A stretch of DNA of 64,000 nt. Source: Flagellimonas nanhaiensis (GTDB lineage: Bacteria; Bacteroidota; Bacteroidia; Flavobacteriales; Flavobacteriaceae). Every line of letters begins with the position of its first letter. Position 1 is the first letter of the stretch. The notes under the pieces were generated by a model. It did no database searches. It saw only the letters and a list, made by a program, of their open reading frames with translations, and had not been told where the DNA came from. Shown here piece after piece: positions 1 to 9,600 of this stretch. The translations under genes and the position numbers were made by a program. The stretch lies in assembly GCF_003382275.1 (NCBI RefSeq), contig NZ_QTJX01000006.1:1-64000 (forward strand). The letters run 5' to 3'.

Positions 1-1287
1 TAGATCAAATCTGGGCAGTCCATTTGCCATGGTCAGTTTCATCCGGCGAAGGTGGGTCAGTTTACCCGGCTTATCCACTAAGGACTTAGGAAAATGATAA
101 ACCATAGCATCAACCAACTCTTTAATTTCTTCTAATTCATTATGTCTTGATATGGTAATTCTAACTCCGGTGTTTTTTACTGGAACTGCTGGAAAAATAC
201 CAAGATTGACGAAAAACCCTTCTTTCATTAACCGATTGACAAAGTTATAGCCAGTTCTTGGCATGCCTGTTCCAATGTAAAATACAGGGGTATTGTTATT
301 GTCGATCAAAGGTAAATTGGTTTGTTTCAAAAGATCGTTGAAGTATTGCGTTCTTTCCTTTAGTTCTTTTTGGAACTTGTAGATTTCGGGTGACAGGTGA
401 ATTTTGGCCGAAGCTGTAGCCGCTGCCACAGATGCAGGTTCTAATTGGGCAGAAAAAGTTAAAGGTCCACCAAAGGTTTTGATTTTATCATACATCTTTT
501 TATCCGAGCAAGCTAAAACAGCTCCACTAGCTCCGAAGGTTTTACTAAGTGTTCCAAACAATAACATTTGTTCATTCACTTCTCCTACCTGACTGAGAAC
601 ATATCCCGTTCCATTTTTGCCCGTCCAACTCATTCCATGAACATCATCGAAATATAGGTGTAACTGTGAATATTTCTTAGCCAACTCCATTAATTCATTA
701 ACAGGAGCGTAGTCACCATACATGGAGTATATACCATCAGCCATATACCAAATTTTTCTCCTAGTATTGGAAAGGGACTTTATTTTATCTTCAAGCATAT
801 CTAAATGATTATGTCTAATCATTTCAATAGGAACACTTCGGGTTTTTAGAAGCTTCGCTGCGCTCTGTACGCTCCAGTGGACTTGATGATCTAAAATGAT
901 TGCGTCCTGGTCATCTACTGCACTGGGTATAACTCCCAAATGTCCAAGTGTACTATTCTTGGTAATTATTATTGGTGTTTGGTACATCTTTGCAACACAT
1001 TCTTCTAATTCCTTGTAAAGAGGGTGTGATATGTAAGATTTGGAAAGTGGGAATTGAGTACCGTAACGTGAAATAGCTGAAATAGCTGCATCCTTCAATC
1101 GTTTATCCTGTTCTAGTCCAAGATAACCTGTAGTGCCAAAGTGAAACAACTTATTTCCTTTGATGATTATAGTTCTTCCAGGAAACTCATTTTCATCTGC
1201 ATATAAATGTAAAACGCCTTCCTGTTTTGCATCGGTAAATACTTCATTTACCGTTTCTAAAAAATTGTTGTGCTTGATTTTTGCCAT
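1..1287 (-). CDS. Alpha-oxoamine synthase-like PLP enzyme (partial)
   Basis: The frame is open from an ATG at 1287 to the window edge with no stop, so at least 429 residues are encoded and the C-terminus is missing. Fold-type I PLP signatures are clear: the Schiff-base lysine lies in GTLSKTFGASG (K249), the pyridine-binding aspartate in YFDDVHG (D214), and the ring-stacking histidine in DHQVHWS (H137). This pattern matches the AONS/KBL/serine palmitoyltransferase/CqsA group, which condenses an acyl-CoA with an amino acid. The substrate cannot be told from sequence. It already exceeds the roughly 400 residues usual for AONS, so a C-terminal extension is likely. It is divergent from the DUF7793/AraC operon, and a tandem-repeat operator lies 67 bp upstream of its start. 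A signal or lipid precursor is a possible product (inference). Confidence 0.8.
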   Translation of the reverse strand, partial: MAKIKHNNFLETVNEVFTDAKQEGVLHLYADENEFPGRTIIIKGNKLFHFGTTGYLGLEQDKRLKDAAISAISRYGTQFPLSKSYISHPLYKELEECVAKMYQTPIIITKNSTLGHLGVIPSAVDDQDAIILDHQVHWSVQSAAKLLKTRSVPIEMIRHNHLDMLEDKIKSLSNTRRKIWYMADGIYSMYGDYAPVNELMELAKKYSQLHLYFDDVHGMSWTGKNGTGYVLSQVGEVNEQMLLFGTLSKTFGASGAVLACSDKKMYDKIKTFGGPLTFSAQLEPASVAAATASAKIHLSPEIYKFQKELKERTQYFNDLLKQTNLPLIDNNNTPVFYIGTGMPRTGYNFVNRLMKEGFFVNLGIFPAVPVKNTGVRITISRHNELEEIKELVDAMVYHFPKSLVDKPGKLTHLRRMKLTMANGLPRFDL

Positions 1288-1354
1288 GTTCTATAGATTA
1301 AAGTCATAAAATTTAATGGCATTTGTGGGAAAATAAAAAGATGACGTTAATTCT

Positions 1355-1392
1355 AATCCCTTAGAGTCAAGTTTTAATCCGTAACAGTCAAG
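1355..1392 (+). promoter_or_regulatory. Tandem 17-bp operator A (AraC-type, 21-bp period)
   Basis: Two direct copies, AATCCCTTAGAGTCAAG (1355-1371) and AATCCGTAACAGTCAAG (1376-1392), are separated by TTTT, giving a period of 21 bp (two helical turns). This is the geometry of AraC-family half-sites such as araI1/I2. The site lies between the divergent synthase gene and the DUF7793/AraC operon. Read toward the synthase gene, the sequence after the site closely resembles that after site D (18233-18270) for a further ~15 bp, so the promoters appear related. Confidence 0.7.
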
Positions 1393-1466
1393 AAAATAGC
1401 ACTATAAATGCCATTCAACGGGTATTAGTGAAGAATCAATTATTGATAATTTTGTAAATTTACAAA

Positions 1467-1487
1467 GAAAATTACCTGTTTTCTATT
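1467..1487 (+). repeat. Recurring AATTACCTGTTTTC leader element, copy 1
   Basis: A 21-bp block containing AAAATTACCTGTTTTCTATT ends 4 bp before the DUF7793 start. It matches positions 13767-13787 at 20 of 21 bases. Weaker relatives with the core AATTACC(T/A)G(T/A)TT occur at 10325, 13904 and 17421, each shortly upstream of a mobile-element gene. An operator or start-region element is possible; the function is unknown. Confidence 0.5.
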
Positions 1488-1491
1488 AATC

Positions 1492-1866
1492 ATGTTAAAT
1501 TATCTCAAAAATGAGTATGCAGAGTATATTCAACATGACGGCATAGTATGTATCACCTATAAAAATGGAATTAGTATAAACTTGGACGCCGCCGTTAAAA
1601 TTGTTGAAGATAGGCTCTTGTTTCAGGAAGGCGACCCTTTTCCTGTATTATGTGATATTCGAGGTGTAAGGGAAGTAGACAAATCAGCCAGGGACTATTT
1701 AGCAATGGAAGGTTCCCTGTTAATAAAAGCTGTTGCGTTTATTGTGGAACCACCCTTGTCCGAAATCTTATCTAAGTTTTATCTTAAAACAAGTAATCCG
1801 CCCATACCTACAGAACTGTTTACTGAAAATTCAGAAGCGATGAATTTTTTGAATAAGTATTTATAG
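1492..1866 (+). CDS. DUF7793 (STAS/SpoIIAA-like) protein
   Basis: The protein has 124 residues, no signal peptide and no membrane segment. The central region (CDIRGVREVDKSARDYLA, about residues 54-71) and the C-terminal FYLK..NPPIPTELFTE stretch match the flavobacterial DUF7793 family, whose fold resembles STAS/SpoIIAA domains. Such proteins are thought to be small cytoplasmic regulatory or partner-binding modules; no activity is established. It is the first gene of a two-gene operon with the AraC-type regulator 23 bp downstream and lies 100 bp after operator A, so it is probably part of the same control circuit. Start choice: the ATG at 1492 directly follows the leader element at 1467. Confidence 0.75.
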   Translation: MLNYLKNEYAEYIQHDGIVCITYKNGISINLDAAVKIVEDRLLFQEGDPFPVLCDIRGVREVDKSARDYLAMEGSLLIKAVAFIVEPPLSEILSKFYLKTSNPPIPTELFTENSEAMNFLNKYL

Positions 1867-1889
1867 AGCGATATTAATTACATAATAAA

Positions 1890-2879
1890 ATGAGTGCCCT
1901 TAGTAAGAGTGAAAGAATGCGAAGGATTAACCAAATGCTTTTGGAAATGGCAGGCGGGAATTTCTTTTTCAGACTGCCTCGAACAGATAAAAACGATAAT
2001 CTTGAAGCATTAGGCTTAACTCTAAATATGCTTGCGGAAGAAATTCAAGAATCACTCATTCATCAGGGTTACGCAAACTCAAAAGGCATTACCAAACATA
2101 TTATTCAGCTCTGCTTCATGTTGGATTCCAAGGGGAAAATTCGAATGATCAACCAAAAAGTTAGCACTCATCTTTCATTTTTGTACGCTGATATAATCGA
2201 TAAGTCTTTTGAATCATTTTTAGATGAACCTTCTAAATTGAAGTGGAATCAGACATGGAGGTTTATAAAGAAAAAGAACTTCTATGATACATCTATTGAC
2301 CTAACATTTATTTCAAAAGAAAAACTATTATTGCCAAATACTTGCTTTATAACAACATTCAGAGGTAAAACAGAGCAAGAAAGACAAACCTTTATTACCG
2401 TAGTACACCACATTAATGGGTATCATGAATTAGAAAAAAATCTTGAAGAGGGGGTTATTCAGTTTAAAGAAAAAGAGAATACACTTGCAGTTTCAGCAAC
2501 AAAAAAATCTCAAAAACCAAAATTACGATTGAGTTTTGATGATATAAAAAAACTAAGAGAAGCGCATTCCATTATTATAAATAATCTTGAACAAGAACTT
2601 CCTTCCTTAAAAGATTTTGCCCTTCAGTTAGGTACCAATGAGTATAAATTGAAATACGGCTTTCGAGAATTATATGGGACAAGCGTATATCGTTTTCAAA
2701 AAAATGAACGACTTCGAAAAGCAAAAATGCTCATTCAATATAGTGGATTGACTTTTGAATCAATCGCCTTTAAAACTGGATTTAAAAGTCACGCGCATTT
2801 TACACGTACCTTCAAGAAAAGATACAATTTCTCACCACGAGAGTTACGAAAAAAGACCCAAAAGGACAGAGAACTATAA
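1890..2879 (+). CDS. AraC-family regulator with HAMP/PAS-like N-terminus
   Basis: The C-terminal ~100 residues form a typical AraC/XylS double helix-turn-helix ending in a SHAHFTRTFKKRYNFSPRELR signature. Residues ~1-50 (GGNFFFRLPRTDKNDNLEALGLTLNMLAEEI) look like a HAMP-type linker and residues ~65-190 like a PAS sensor domain, but no transmembrane helix is visible, so this appears to be a soluble ligand-responsive activator. Two-helix AraC domains bind ~17-bp half-sites about 21 bp apart, exactly the geometry of operators A to D in this window; operator A precedes its own operon and operator B lies 27 bp after its stop. It is the best candidate regulator of those sites (inference). The ligand is unknown. 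Confidence 0.85.
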   Translation: MSALSKSERMRRINQMLLEMAGGNFFFRLPRTDKNDNLEALGLTLNMLAEEIQESLIHQGYANSKGITKHIIQLCFMLDSKGKIRMINQKVSTHLSFLYADIIDKSFESFLDEPSKLKWNQTWRFIKKKNFYDTSIDLTFISKEKLLLPNTCFITTFRGKTEQERQTFITVVHHINGYHELEKNLEEGVIQFKEKENTLAVSATKKSQKPKLRLSFDDIKKLREAHSIIINNLEQELPSLKDFALQLGTNEYKLKYGFRELYGTSVYRFQKNERLRKAKMLIQYSGLTFESIAFKTGFKSHAHFTRTFKKRYNFSPRELRKKTQKDREL

Positions 2880-2905
2880 CCAATACCCCTTCTGTCCAAT
2901 AGATT

Positions 2906-2943
2906 AATCCCTTATAGTCAAGACTTTATCCCTAAATAGCAAA
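2906..2943 (+). promoter_or_regulatory. Tandem 17-bp operator B
   Basis: AATCCCTTATAGTCAAG (2906-2922) is followed after 4 bp by a degenerate copy, TATCCCTAAATAGCAAA (2927-2943), with the same 21-bp period as operator A. It ends 37 bp before the MauE-like start codon, in the gap after the AraC gene, so it probably controls the MauE/DUF6520 operon. Confidence 0.65.
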
Positions 2944-2980
2944 TTTAAGTATCGATCTTTACCATATCAATTCAAATGAT

Positions 2981-3421
2981 ATGAATCGCTCTTTTATCTT
3001 CACACAGAAATACTTAAAATTCGTTAGTTTTTTATACATTATTTTGTTTGTATATACTGCCACGAGCAAGCTAATTCATATTGAGCAATTTCATGTACGT
3101 GTTGCAAAGATGCCGTTCATATCCGAGTATTCCAGTTTGATAGCGTGGAGTGTTCCTGCTATAGAAATTTTAATTGCCGGACTGTTTCTTTTTCCTAAAT
3201 ACATTTTGTCAGCCTTATATTCCAGTTTTTCCTTAATGTCAATTTTTACAGTCTATATAATTATAGTGTTAAGATATAGTGATTCTATTCCTTGTTCATG
3301 CGGTGGTGTTATTTCAACCATGAGTTGGAAGGAACATATATCTTTTAATTGCGGTTTTATAGCCCTTTCACTTATTGGAATTCTGTTGATTGAAAAAAAC
3401 AAAAAATATGTAACAAATTGA
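2981..3421 (+). CDS. MauE/DoxX-family redox-associated membrane protein
   Basis: The protein has 146 residues and four predicted transmembrane helices (about 13-30, 53-71, 77-97, 124-137). The paired cysteines in PCSCGG (C105, C107) and a further C124 are typical of MauE/DoxX-like proteins, which help oxidise or shuttle thiols across the cytoplasmic membrane and often accompany secreted cysteine-containing proteins. It is directly downstream of operator B and 70 bp upstream of a secreted two-cysteine peptide with which it presumably forms an operon ending at the hairpin at 3748. A role in disulfide formation of that peptide is inference. Confidence 0.75.
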   Translation: MNRSFIFTQKYLKFVSFLYIILFVYTATSKLIHIEQFHVRVAKMPFISEYSSLIAWSVPAIEILIAGLFLFPKYILSALYSSFSLMSIFTVYIIIVLRYSDSIPCSCGGVISTMSWKEHISFNCGFIALSLIGILLIEKNKKYVTN

Positions 3422-3491
3422 AAATACTGATCAGTGGGAGGGGAAGCCGAAAACCTCAAAAATAGAGTAGGCTAAATTTAATTTAAAAAAA

Positions 3492-3731
3492 ATGAAAAAT
3501 AAACTTAAAAAATTTGTACTGCCAGCTTTCGCTCTTTTAATGGCAGTTAGTTTGGCATTTGCTACCGACGCAGAAGCATTCCTTGAAACTGGTTACATTC
3601 AAGGTCCAACAGGGCCAATTCAGGTTCAAGTTGATTGTAAATCAGAAATTATCGATCCTTGTCTTTATCTTGGTCAACATGTTTATGAGGATCCGCAGTT
3701 CTCAACGCCTATGAGAAAATCACAGCCATAG
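3492..3731 (+). CDS. Small secreted DUF6520-family peptide
   Basis: The 79-residue precursor has a clear Sec signal peptide (KNKLKK then a hydrophobic core, probable cleavage after DAEA at residue 29). The mature ~50-residue peptide begins FLETGYIQGPTG and has two cysteines (C49, C57) in VDCKSEIIDPCLY. The pattern of signal peptide, TGY motif and one or more cysteines fits the Bacteroidota DUF6520 family of unknown function. It lies last in the operon with the MauE-like gene and faces the TlpA/SusD/SusC operon across a shared terminator. It may be an exported bioactive or structural peptide; nothing in the sequence settles which. Confidence 0.75.
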   Translation: MKNKLKKFVLPAFALLMAVSLAFATDAEAFLETGYIQGPTGPIQVQVDCKSEIIDPCLYLGQHVYEDPQFSTPMRKSQP

Positions 3732-3747
3732 GGTTTTATGTAAAATG

Positions 3748-3774
3748 AAAAGGTGTCTTAAATAGACACCTTTT
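3748..3774 (+). terminator. Bidirectional intrinsic terminator
   Basis: A perfect 11-bp stem (AAAAGGTGTCT / AGACACCTTTT) with a 5-base loop lies between the DUF6520 gene and the convergent TlpA gene. The flanking A and T runs let it act on both strands. Confidence 0.85.
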
Positions 3775-3809
3775 CTTGACTAATTCAAATAAAAACAAAA
3801 TGAAAAAAA

Positions 3810-5153
3810 TCATTTATCCAATTCCAAATACTTCCTTATCAATGGCTCCAATCGTGCTCCTCTTGCATTTTTATCAACTATGATCCCATCCTTATTTAAT
3901 AACCATACCGTAGGATAAGAATTGATATTATACAGTGAGTGATAACTTACAGTTACATTTTTTCCTTTATCCAAATACTGTGGCCATGTTGCACCTTGCT
4001 TTTTAGTAATTTCAAGAACACGACCCTTTGACTTATCATTGTCCGCCGCTAATCCAATCACTTCAAATCCATGTTGTTGATATTTTTCATACATCTCTTG
4101 GACATGTGGCATCTCTCGAATACAAGGAGGACATCTAATAGACCAAAAATCAACAAGCACAACTTTACCTCTCATTTTACGCAAGTCTATTACAGAACCG
4201 TCGATAGCTGTAAATTCCATCTCTAATGGTTTGGAATAATCGATACTCTTTAAGGCAGCCAAATTAGCCCTAGCCATTTGATTTATTTTTTTATATCCTA
4301 GGGGACTATCCAACGATTGGTCCGAACTTGTCATTTGTAAAAAACTCTCCCAATAAGGCTGCGCCAAACTAGGTGATTTCTTAGATACTAACGCAATGAG
4401 TTGTTGAACGTAGGTTGCTATTATTGGCAAATCTGCATATCTCCTCACAAGATCCATTTGCCTTAATCGAAAAGGTTCCCAATAGTGCTTATCAAATTGC
4501 TCCCAATATCCGGCTTCCTTACCTTCTTTTTGTTTGTACAAGCCATTATATAACTCAAACGCCTGACGAAAATCTCGTGCTATAAGGCAAATCTCTATTA
4601 ATAATTTTCTTTCCTGAGGTGCATCGGATTGAATAAATTCATCAGCCAATTCATTCCCTTTTTTCAGCCACTTATTTTGTGCATCCTTATCAATAGGCAA
4701 CGACCTTAAACGTTCAAAATAAATGGGAGTACTATATGGTATTTCTTTTTCAAGGAAAACAGTCAAACTATCCGGTATTTTTTCTTTTAGAAAACGAGGT
4801 TCAAAATACATGTTAAAGAAAAACTTAAGTACCTCAAAATAATGTCTGTCTTCGGGATAGGACTCTAAAAAATTCTGCGCCAAACGAACTCGGTTTTTAA
4901 CTACCCTCTCTTCAAACCTTATTTTTTCTAAAAACGAAGATTTTTCATAACGCTCACATTCTTCAGGATAATCACAAAAAAGTGCCTTCAAAGAATCAAT
5001 TTGTTTAAAATCCTTTTCTGCTTGAGGATTTATTTCTGTAATATCTCTCTGATTAGTAGTGTCTGTTTTATTGTTTTCTGAGCAAGCAATAAACAGAAGC
5101 GATACTTGAAGCAGTAGAGCTATTTTATAAACTTTTAACTTCATAATATTCAT
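3810..5153 (-). CDS. TlpA-family thiol-disulfide oxidoreductase lipoprotein
   Basis: The protein has 447 residues. The N-terminus is a lipoprotein signal (LLFIAC, Cys near residue 24). A long helical region (residues ~30-300) of unknown function precedes a C-terminal thioredoxin/TlpA domain with FWSIRCPPC (CPPC at 341-344) and a cis-proline in NSYPTVW. TlpA/ResA-type proteins reduce or isomerise disulfides outside the cytoplasm. It is the last gene of an operon with SusC and SusD homologues (gaps 16 and 23 bp) and converges on the MauE/DUF6520 genes, so two thiol-active envelope proteins flank a cysteine-containing secreted peptide. M4 is an alternative start. Confidence 0.88.
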   Translation of the reverse strand: MNIMKLKVYKIALLLQVSLLFIACSENNKTDTTNQRDITEINPQAEKDFKQIDSLKALFCDYPEECERYEKSSFLEKIRFEERVVKNRVRLAQNFLESYPEDRHYFEVLKFFFNMYFEPRFLKEKIPDSLTVFLEKEIPYSTPIYFERLRSLPIDKDAQNKWLKKGNELADEFIQSDAPQERKLLIEICLIARDFRQAFELYNGLYKQKEGKEAGYWEQFDKHYWEPFRLRQMDLVRRYADLPIIATYVQQLIALVSKKSPSLAQPYWESFLQMTSSDQSLDSPLGYKKINQMARANLAALKSIDYSKPLEMEFTAIDGSVIDLRKMRGKVVLVDFWSIRCPPCIREMPHVQEMYEKYQQHGFEVIGLAADNDKSKGRVLEITKKQGATWPQYLDKGKNVTVSYHSLYNINSYPTVWLLNKDGIIVDKNARGARLEPLIRKYLELDK

Positions 5154-5176
5154 CTTTAGTTTAACTCCATAACATG

Positions 5177-6601
5177 CTAATACCCTAAATTTTGCGGTAA
5201 TAGATTGGGGTTGATTTCTAATTCGGACTCAGGAATTGGAAGTAGTATATGTGTTTCCTGCCAATTTGGTTTTACTAAACCAAGAATCGCCCCTGCATTC
5301 CCCGTTCGTTTTAAATCAAACCACCGGTGGCCTTCCTCTGTAAACAATTCCACGCGGCGCTCTTTCAGAATTGCCTCCAATAATTCATTCATGGAATTTG
5401 CAGTTGTATTGGGTAATCCAGCCCTGTTTCTGATTACATTTAAATCCAGTTGTGAACCTGAATTATTACCCAATTTAGCCCTAGCTTCAGCCCTTATCAG
5501 GTATTGCTCTGATAATCGAAATATGATGGAATATTCCAATGACTCGGTTTCGGTAAAGGGAGCTTTGTATTTATAGGCATAATGTAAAGTAACAGTTCCA
5601 TCGCTGCTTGTTGCACTATTTGTCCAGTTGTTTAACCGCAAATCTCCAGGTTCAAAGGCATCTAATAAGGTAGTGGTCAACGCATATCGTTGCCCAGGAA
5701 TCACTTGAATTATTAACTCATTAGCTTCATGGGTATTTATGGGATTATCCCCTGGCTTCAATTGCCAAAGTGTTTCTGAAGATTCCTTTAGAAAAACATT
5801 ATTAATGTCAGATTCCAAAGAATGATTGGCAATGAGTTCACTTGAAGTCGTTTCTGCTAACTCCCAATTTTCGGTGTACAAATACATTCTAGCTAACAAT
5901 GCCTTAACTACTGACTGATTCGGAAAAATATTTTCACCCGAAGCAGGAGTGTTTTCTAATAGCATTTCCGAACTTACCAGGTCAGAAATAATATTATTGG
6001 TTACTACAGATACTGGTAATCGTTCTACCGAATTATTTTCTAAATAATTGGTTGTGGTGATATAAGGAATATCACCATAAATGGCAGATAATAAACTATG
6101 CACATAAGCTCGAATAAATAGAGCCTGTCCTTTAAATCTATCTTTGTCATCGATGTTCAAGGAATTAGAGTTATCCACTCCTGCAATAATATCATTGGCG
6201 GCATATATCACATTATAACCGTTACTCCACCATTCTAAAAGAAGTGAATTTGAAGCAACAACGTTATGATTGTACAATTCCGCACTATTTACATCAAAAC
6301 CATAATAATCAAGTTCATCACCGTAAATACCCATTAATGTTGTCAAGCCAAATCTTCCTGATACGATACCTTGTTCACGCATTTTAAAATAGATATTGGC
6401 AAGAGCTGATTCAACAGTGGCAGGGTCATTGAATACGGTTTCCGAAATCAATAAGTTCTTCGGTGGATCAGCTTCTACAAAATCACTGCATGATGTCAAA
6501 CTGAAAATCATTGTGAATAGAAGCAGGCCGCTTATAATTCTGTGCTTAAAAAAGTTATTCACCAACTTTTTAATGCATATTTTGTTTTGTATATAATTCA
6601 T
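5177..6601 (-). CDS. RagB/SusD-family outer-membrane lipoprotein
   Basis: The 474-residue protein has a lipoprotein signal (SLTSC, Cys near residue 38) followed by the SusD-like TPR fold; the C-terminal RAEARAKLGNNSGSQLDLN and ERRVELFTEEGHRWFDLKR motifs are diagnostic. SusD proteins form the extracellular lid over a SusC channel and bind the imported ligand, which may be a glycan or, as in RagAB, a peptide. It sits 16 bp after the SusC gene. No glycoside hydrolase, lyase or protease lies nearby, so this is not an obvious polysaccharide locus; the cargo is unknown. Confidence 0.93.
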   Translation of the reverse strand: MNYIQNKICIKKLVNNFFKHRIISGLLLFTMIFSLTSCSDFVEADPPKNLLISETVFNDPATVESALANIYFKMREQGIVSGRFGLTTLMGIYGDELDYYGFDVNSAELYNHNVVASNSLLLEWWSNGYNVIYAANDIIAGVDNSNSLNIDDKDRFKGQALFIRAYVHSLLSAIYGDIPYITTTNYLENNSVERLPVSVVTNNIISDLVSSEMLLENTPASGENIFPNQSVVKALLARMYLYTENWELAETTSSELIANHSLESDINNVFLKESSETLWQLKPGDNPINTHEANELIIQVIPGQRYALTTTLLDAFEPGDLRLNNWTNSATSSDGTVTLHYAYKYKAPFTETESLEYSIIFRLSEQYLIRAEARAKLGNNSGSQLDLNVIRNRAGLPNTTANSMNELLEAILKERRVELFTEEGHRWFDLKRTGNAGAILGLVKPNWQETHILLPIPESELEINPNLLPQNLGY

Positions 6602-6617
6602 AATATTTTGTGTTTCG

Positions 6618-9600
6618 TTAAAATTTTACCTGAAGTCCAAGGGTAATTTGCCTCAATGGTGGTAATCTTATACTTGAAGGTTGTTCTGGGTCCGGTCCAT
6701 CATAATTTGTAAAGGTTAGTAAGTTCTGTCCTTGTAGATATACGTTTATGTCCAGAGCATTATTAATGGTAGGAAGCTGATAGTTCAAAGAAATGTTTCT
6801 TAATCGAATAAATGAGGCATCAGACACAGCCGCATTACTATCACTTTGATTCAGGTCACTCGGACCAACGCTTGGAGAAAGACCACCGGAGGCCAATTGT
6901 ACCGAATTTGTGTCACCTTCTCCCTGCCATCTATCAAGTAAACTAACTGGGCCATTACCTCTAAATCCGGGAGTTGCTCGCCATCTTAAATTATTGAATG
7001 CCCTTTGTTTTTTAAACTGAAATAAAAAGTCAAGGGAAACATTCTTATAACTAAACGTATTACCAAACCCTCCATAGAATTTTGGCGCAAAGTCCTCAAC
7101 CCACTGTCTATCATCAGGATTGCTAATAGCACCATCATCATTATAATCTTCAAATTGATAAAGACCCGTTTCTGGATCAACTCCTAATGAGTTATACAGT
7201 TTAACAATAGTTAGCGGTTTGCCAATAATAAACCGATTTGCAAATGCTGAATTTTCTAAGTCATCAAATTTTATCAGTTTGTTCTTGGGAATTGTCAAGT
7301 TGATTGTTGTAGTCCATTTAAAGTTTTTACTTTGAATGTTAATTGTTCGCAAATCCAACTCAAAGCCTGTATTCTCAACAGTGGCATCAAAATTCCCAGT
7401 TAGCTCTGAAAAGCCAGTGGTTGCAGCCAAAGGAATACCGATTAATTGGTTTGAAGAACGATTCCGGTACCAGGAAGTATTTAAAAATATGCGATCATTG
7501 AATAAGCCAAACTCCAATGCCGCTTCCAATTTTTGATTTTCTTCCCATCCAAACAGAGGGTTGAAAATCCCTGTTGGTTCTAAAATTGAAATTCCGTCAT
7601 AATCAAAACCGGAGACGTTATAAGTGTCAAGGTATCTGTAATTTCCAATGTTATCACTTCCAGTAGTTCCATAGCTGGCACGCAACTTCCCAAAACTTAA
7701 AACGGAACTATCTTTAAAAACCTTCTCGTTTGAGAATATCCACGCCAATCCCACTGCACCAAAATTCCCGAACTGTTTTCCTGGACCAAAACGTGAGGAA
7801 CCATCTCTACGCCCAGTTACGTTTATAATATATTTTTCTTTCCAGTTAAGGTTGATTCTACCAAAAAATGCCTGATAATTATATTCACTATCCGCATCCT
7901 CTAGGATTTCAATGGTCTCTGCTGCTGTTAAGTTTTGTATTAGATTATTATTTGGAAACCCTGTTCCCCGTTGTACTAACTGTTCAGAATTTTCTCTTTG
8001 AAAAGTTGACCCCAACAAAACTTTTAGTTTAATATTGTTCCATTGTTTTGACCAATTTAATTGAGGCTCAATTATCCATGATTGACGTTTAGAATTATTC
8101 ATAGTTATTGAGGAATAATTTTGTGGTGTAAATCCGAATGATGGGTTTCGCGCAGAGGATGGAAGTGTCCTATAGGATTCCAAATCGGAGGTATTGAATC
8201 CTAAACTTGTTTTGAATTCAACATTTGGAAAAACCATATAGGACATTCCTGCATTAGTAATTAGGGTGTTTATTTTTACTTCATATACCTCTTCAAGAGA
8301 CGCTAAGGGGTTATTCCATGTATTATTTTCCCAATTCAAATTGTCTTCATCATCAAAAAGCATAGGGGCATTTGGCTCTAGTGTATATGCTTGGCTAGTA
8401 AAGTCAGATCTTGGTAATAGGTTTTTTTCATTAGTATAAATGGTAGAAAGATTTATCTTAAATCGACTATCATTGGATTGGTGATTTATGTTGTTGTGGA
8501 CAGTTGCTTTTTTATAATTGGCATCACCAGGAAAAACGGTGGTTTCTTTTTGATAGCCTCCGCTAATCAAAAACTGGGTATTCTGACCACCGCCTGAAAC
8601 GGATAACTGTGCATTGTTTCTATAAGCTGTACCACCGATTAACTCTCTTTGCCAATCCGTATAACGGGTGTTATCCCAACTTTTAACATCTGGCCAGAAA
8701 AAATCGAATGCTGGATTGTCAAGAAATGGACCAAAACCATCGTTTGTAATTCCTTCTCTACGTAATTCAAGATATTGTTCCGTATTTAAGAGTTCTAAAA
8801 AGTTAGTGACTTTTCCAAGGGTACTGCCAATATTGGCCTTGAACTGGGTTTTTCCAACTTTACCTTTTTTGGTGGTAATTAATACTACCCCGTTCGCTCC
8901 CCGTGATCCATAAATAGCTGTAGCATCTGCATCCTTTAATACTTCTATACTTTTAATATCATTTGGATTAATAGCATTCAATGGGCTGATATTACCAGTA
9001 AAGATTTGTCCAGAAACGTCATTAGAACCCAATGATTGGGAACTGTAGGGAACTCCGTCTATAATAAATAAAGGGTCGGAAACACCATTAATAAAGTTCT
9101 TTCCTCTGATTTCAATATTAAAACCTCCTCCAGGAACACCAGATGATTGTACAATATTTACACCTGACAAATGACCTTGCATTGCAGCCAATGGATTATT
9201 TACAGGCTGCTTCTCAATGGACTTGGCTTTAATAGTTGCAATGTTTCCAGTGCGTTCTTTTTCCTTGACAGAGTAGTATCCTGCGTTTAATGTGATTTCA
9301 CCCAACTGTGTGACATCATCCTCTAGTTGAACATTAATTTCTTGTCTTTGATTTATTGAAATAGTGAGGGTTTTGAAACCCAATGCGGAAAATACAAGTG
9401 TGTCATCTGGATTCGCTGAAACTTCATAAGAGCCATCAAAATCTGAAACGGCTCCTTTTTTGGTATTTAGAACCATGATGTGCACCCCAGCAATTGGTTG
9501 ACCGTATTGGTCAGCTATTTTCCCTTTTATCAATTGATTTTGATACGCAGGCGTTGCCGCTAAAAGGGTTGTTAGAAAAGGGGTAAGAAATAGGAAGATT

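Noticed and set aside
404..592. Plus-strand ORF of 62 codons
   Set aside because: It is antisense to the alpha-oxoamine synthase gene, which has clear PLP-enzyme motifs.
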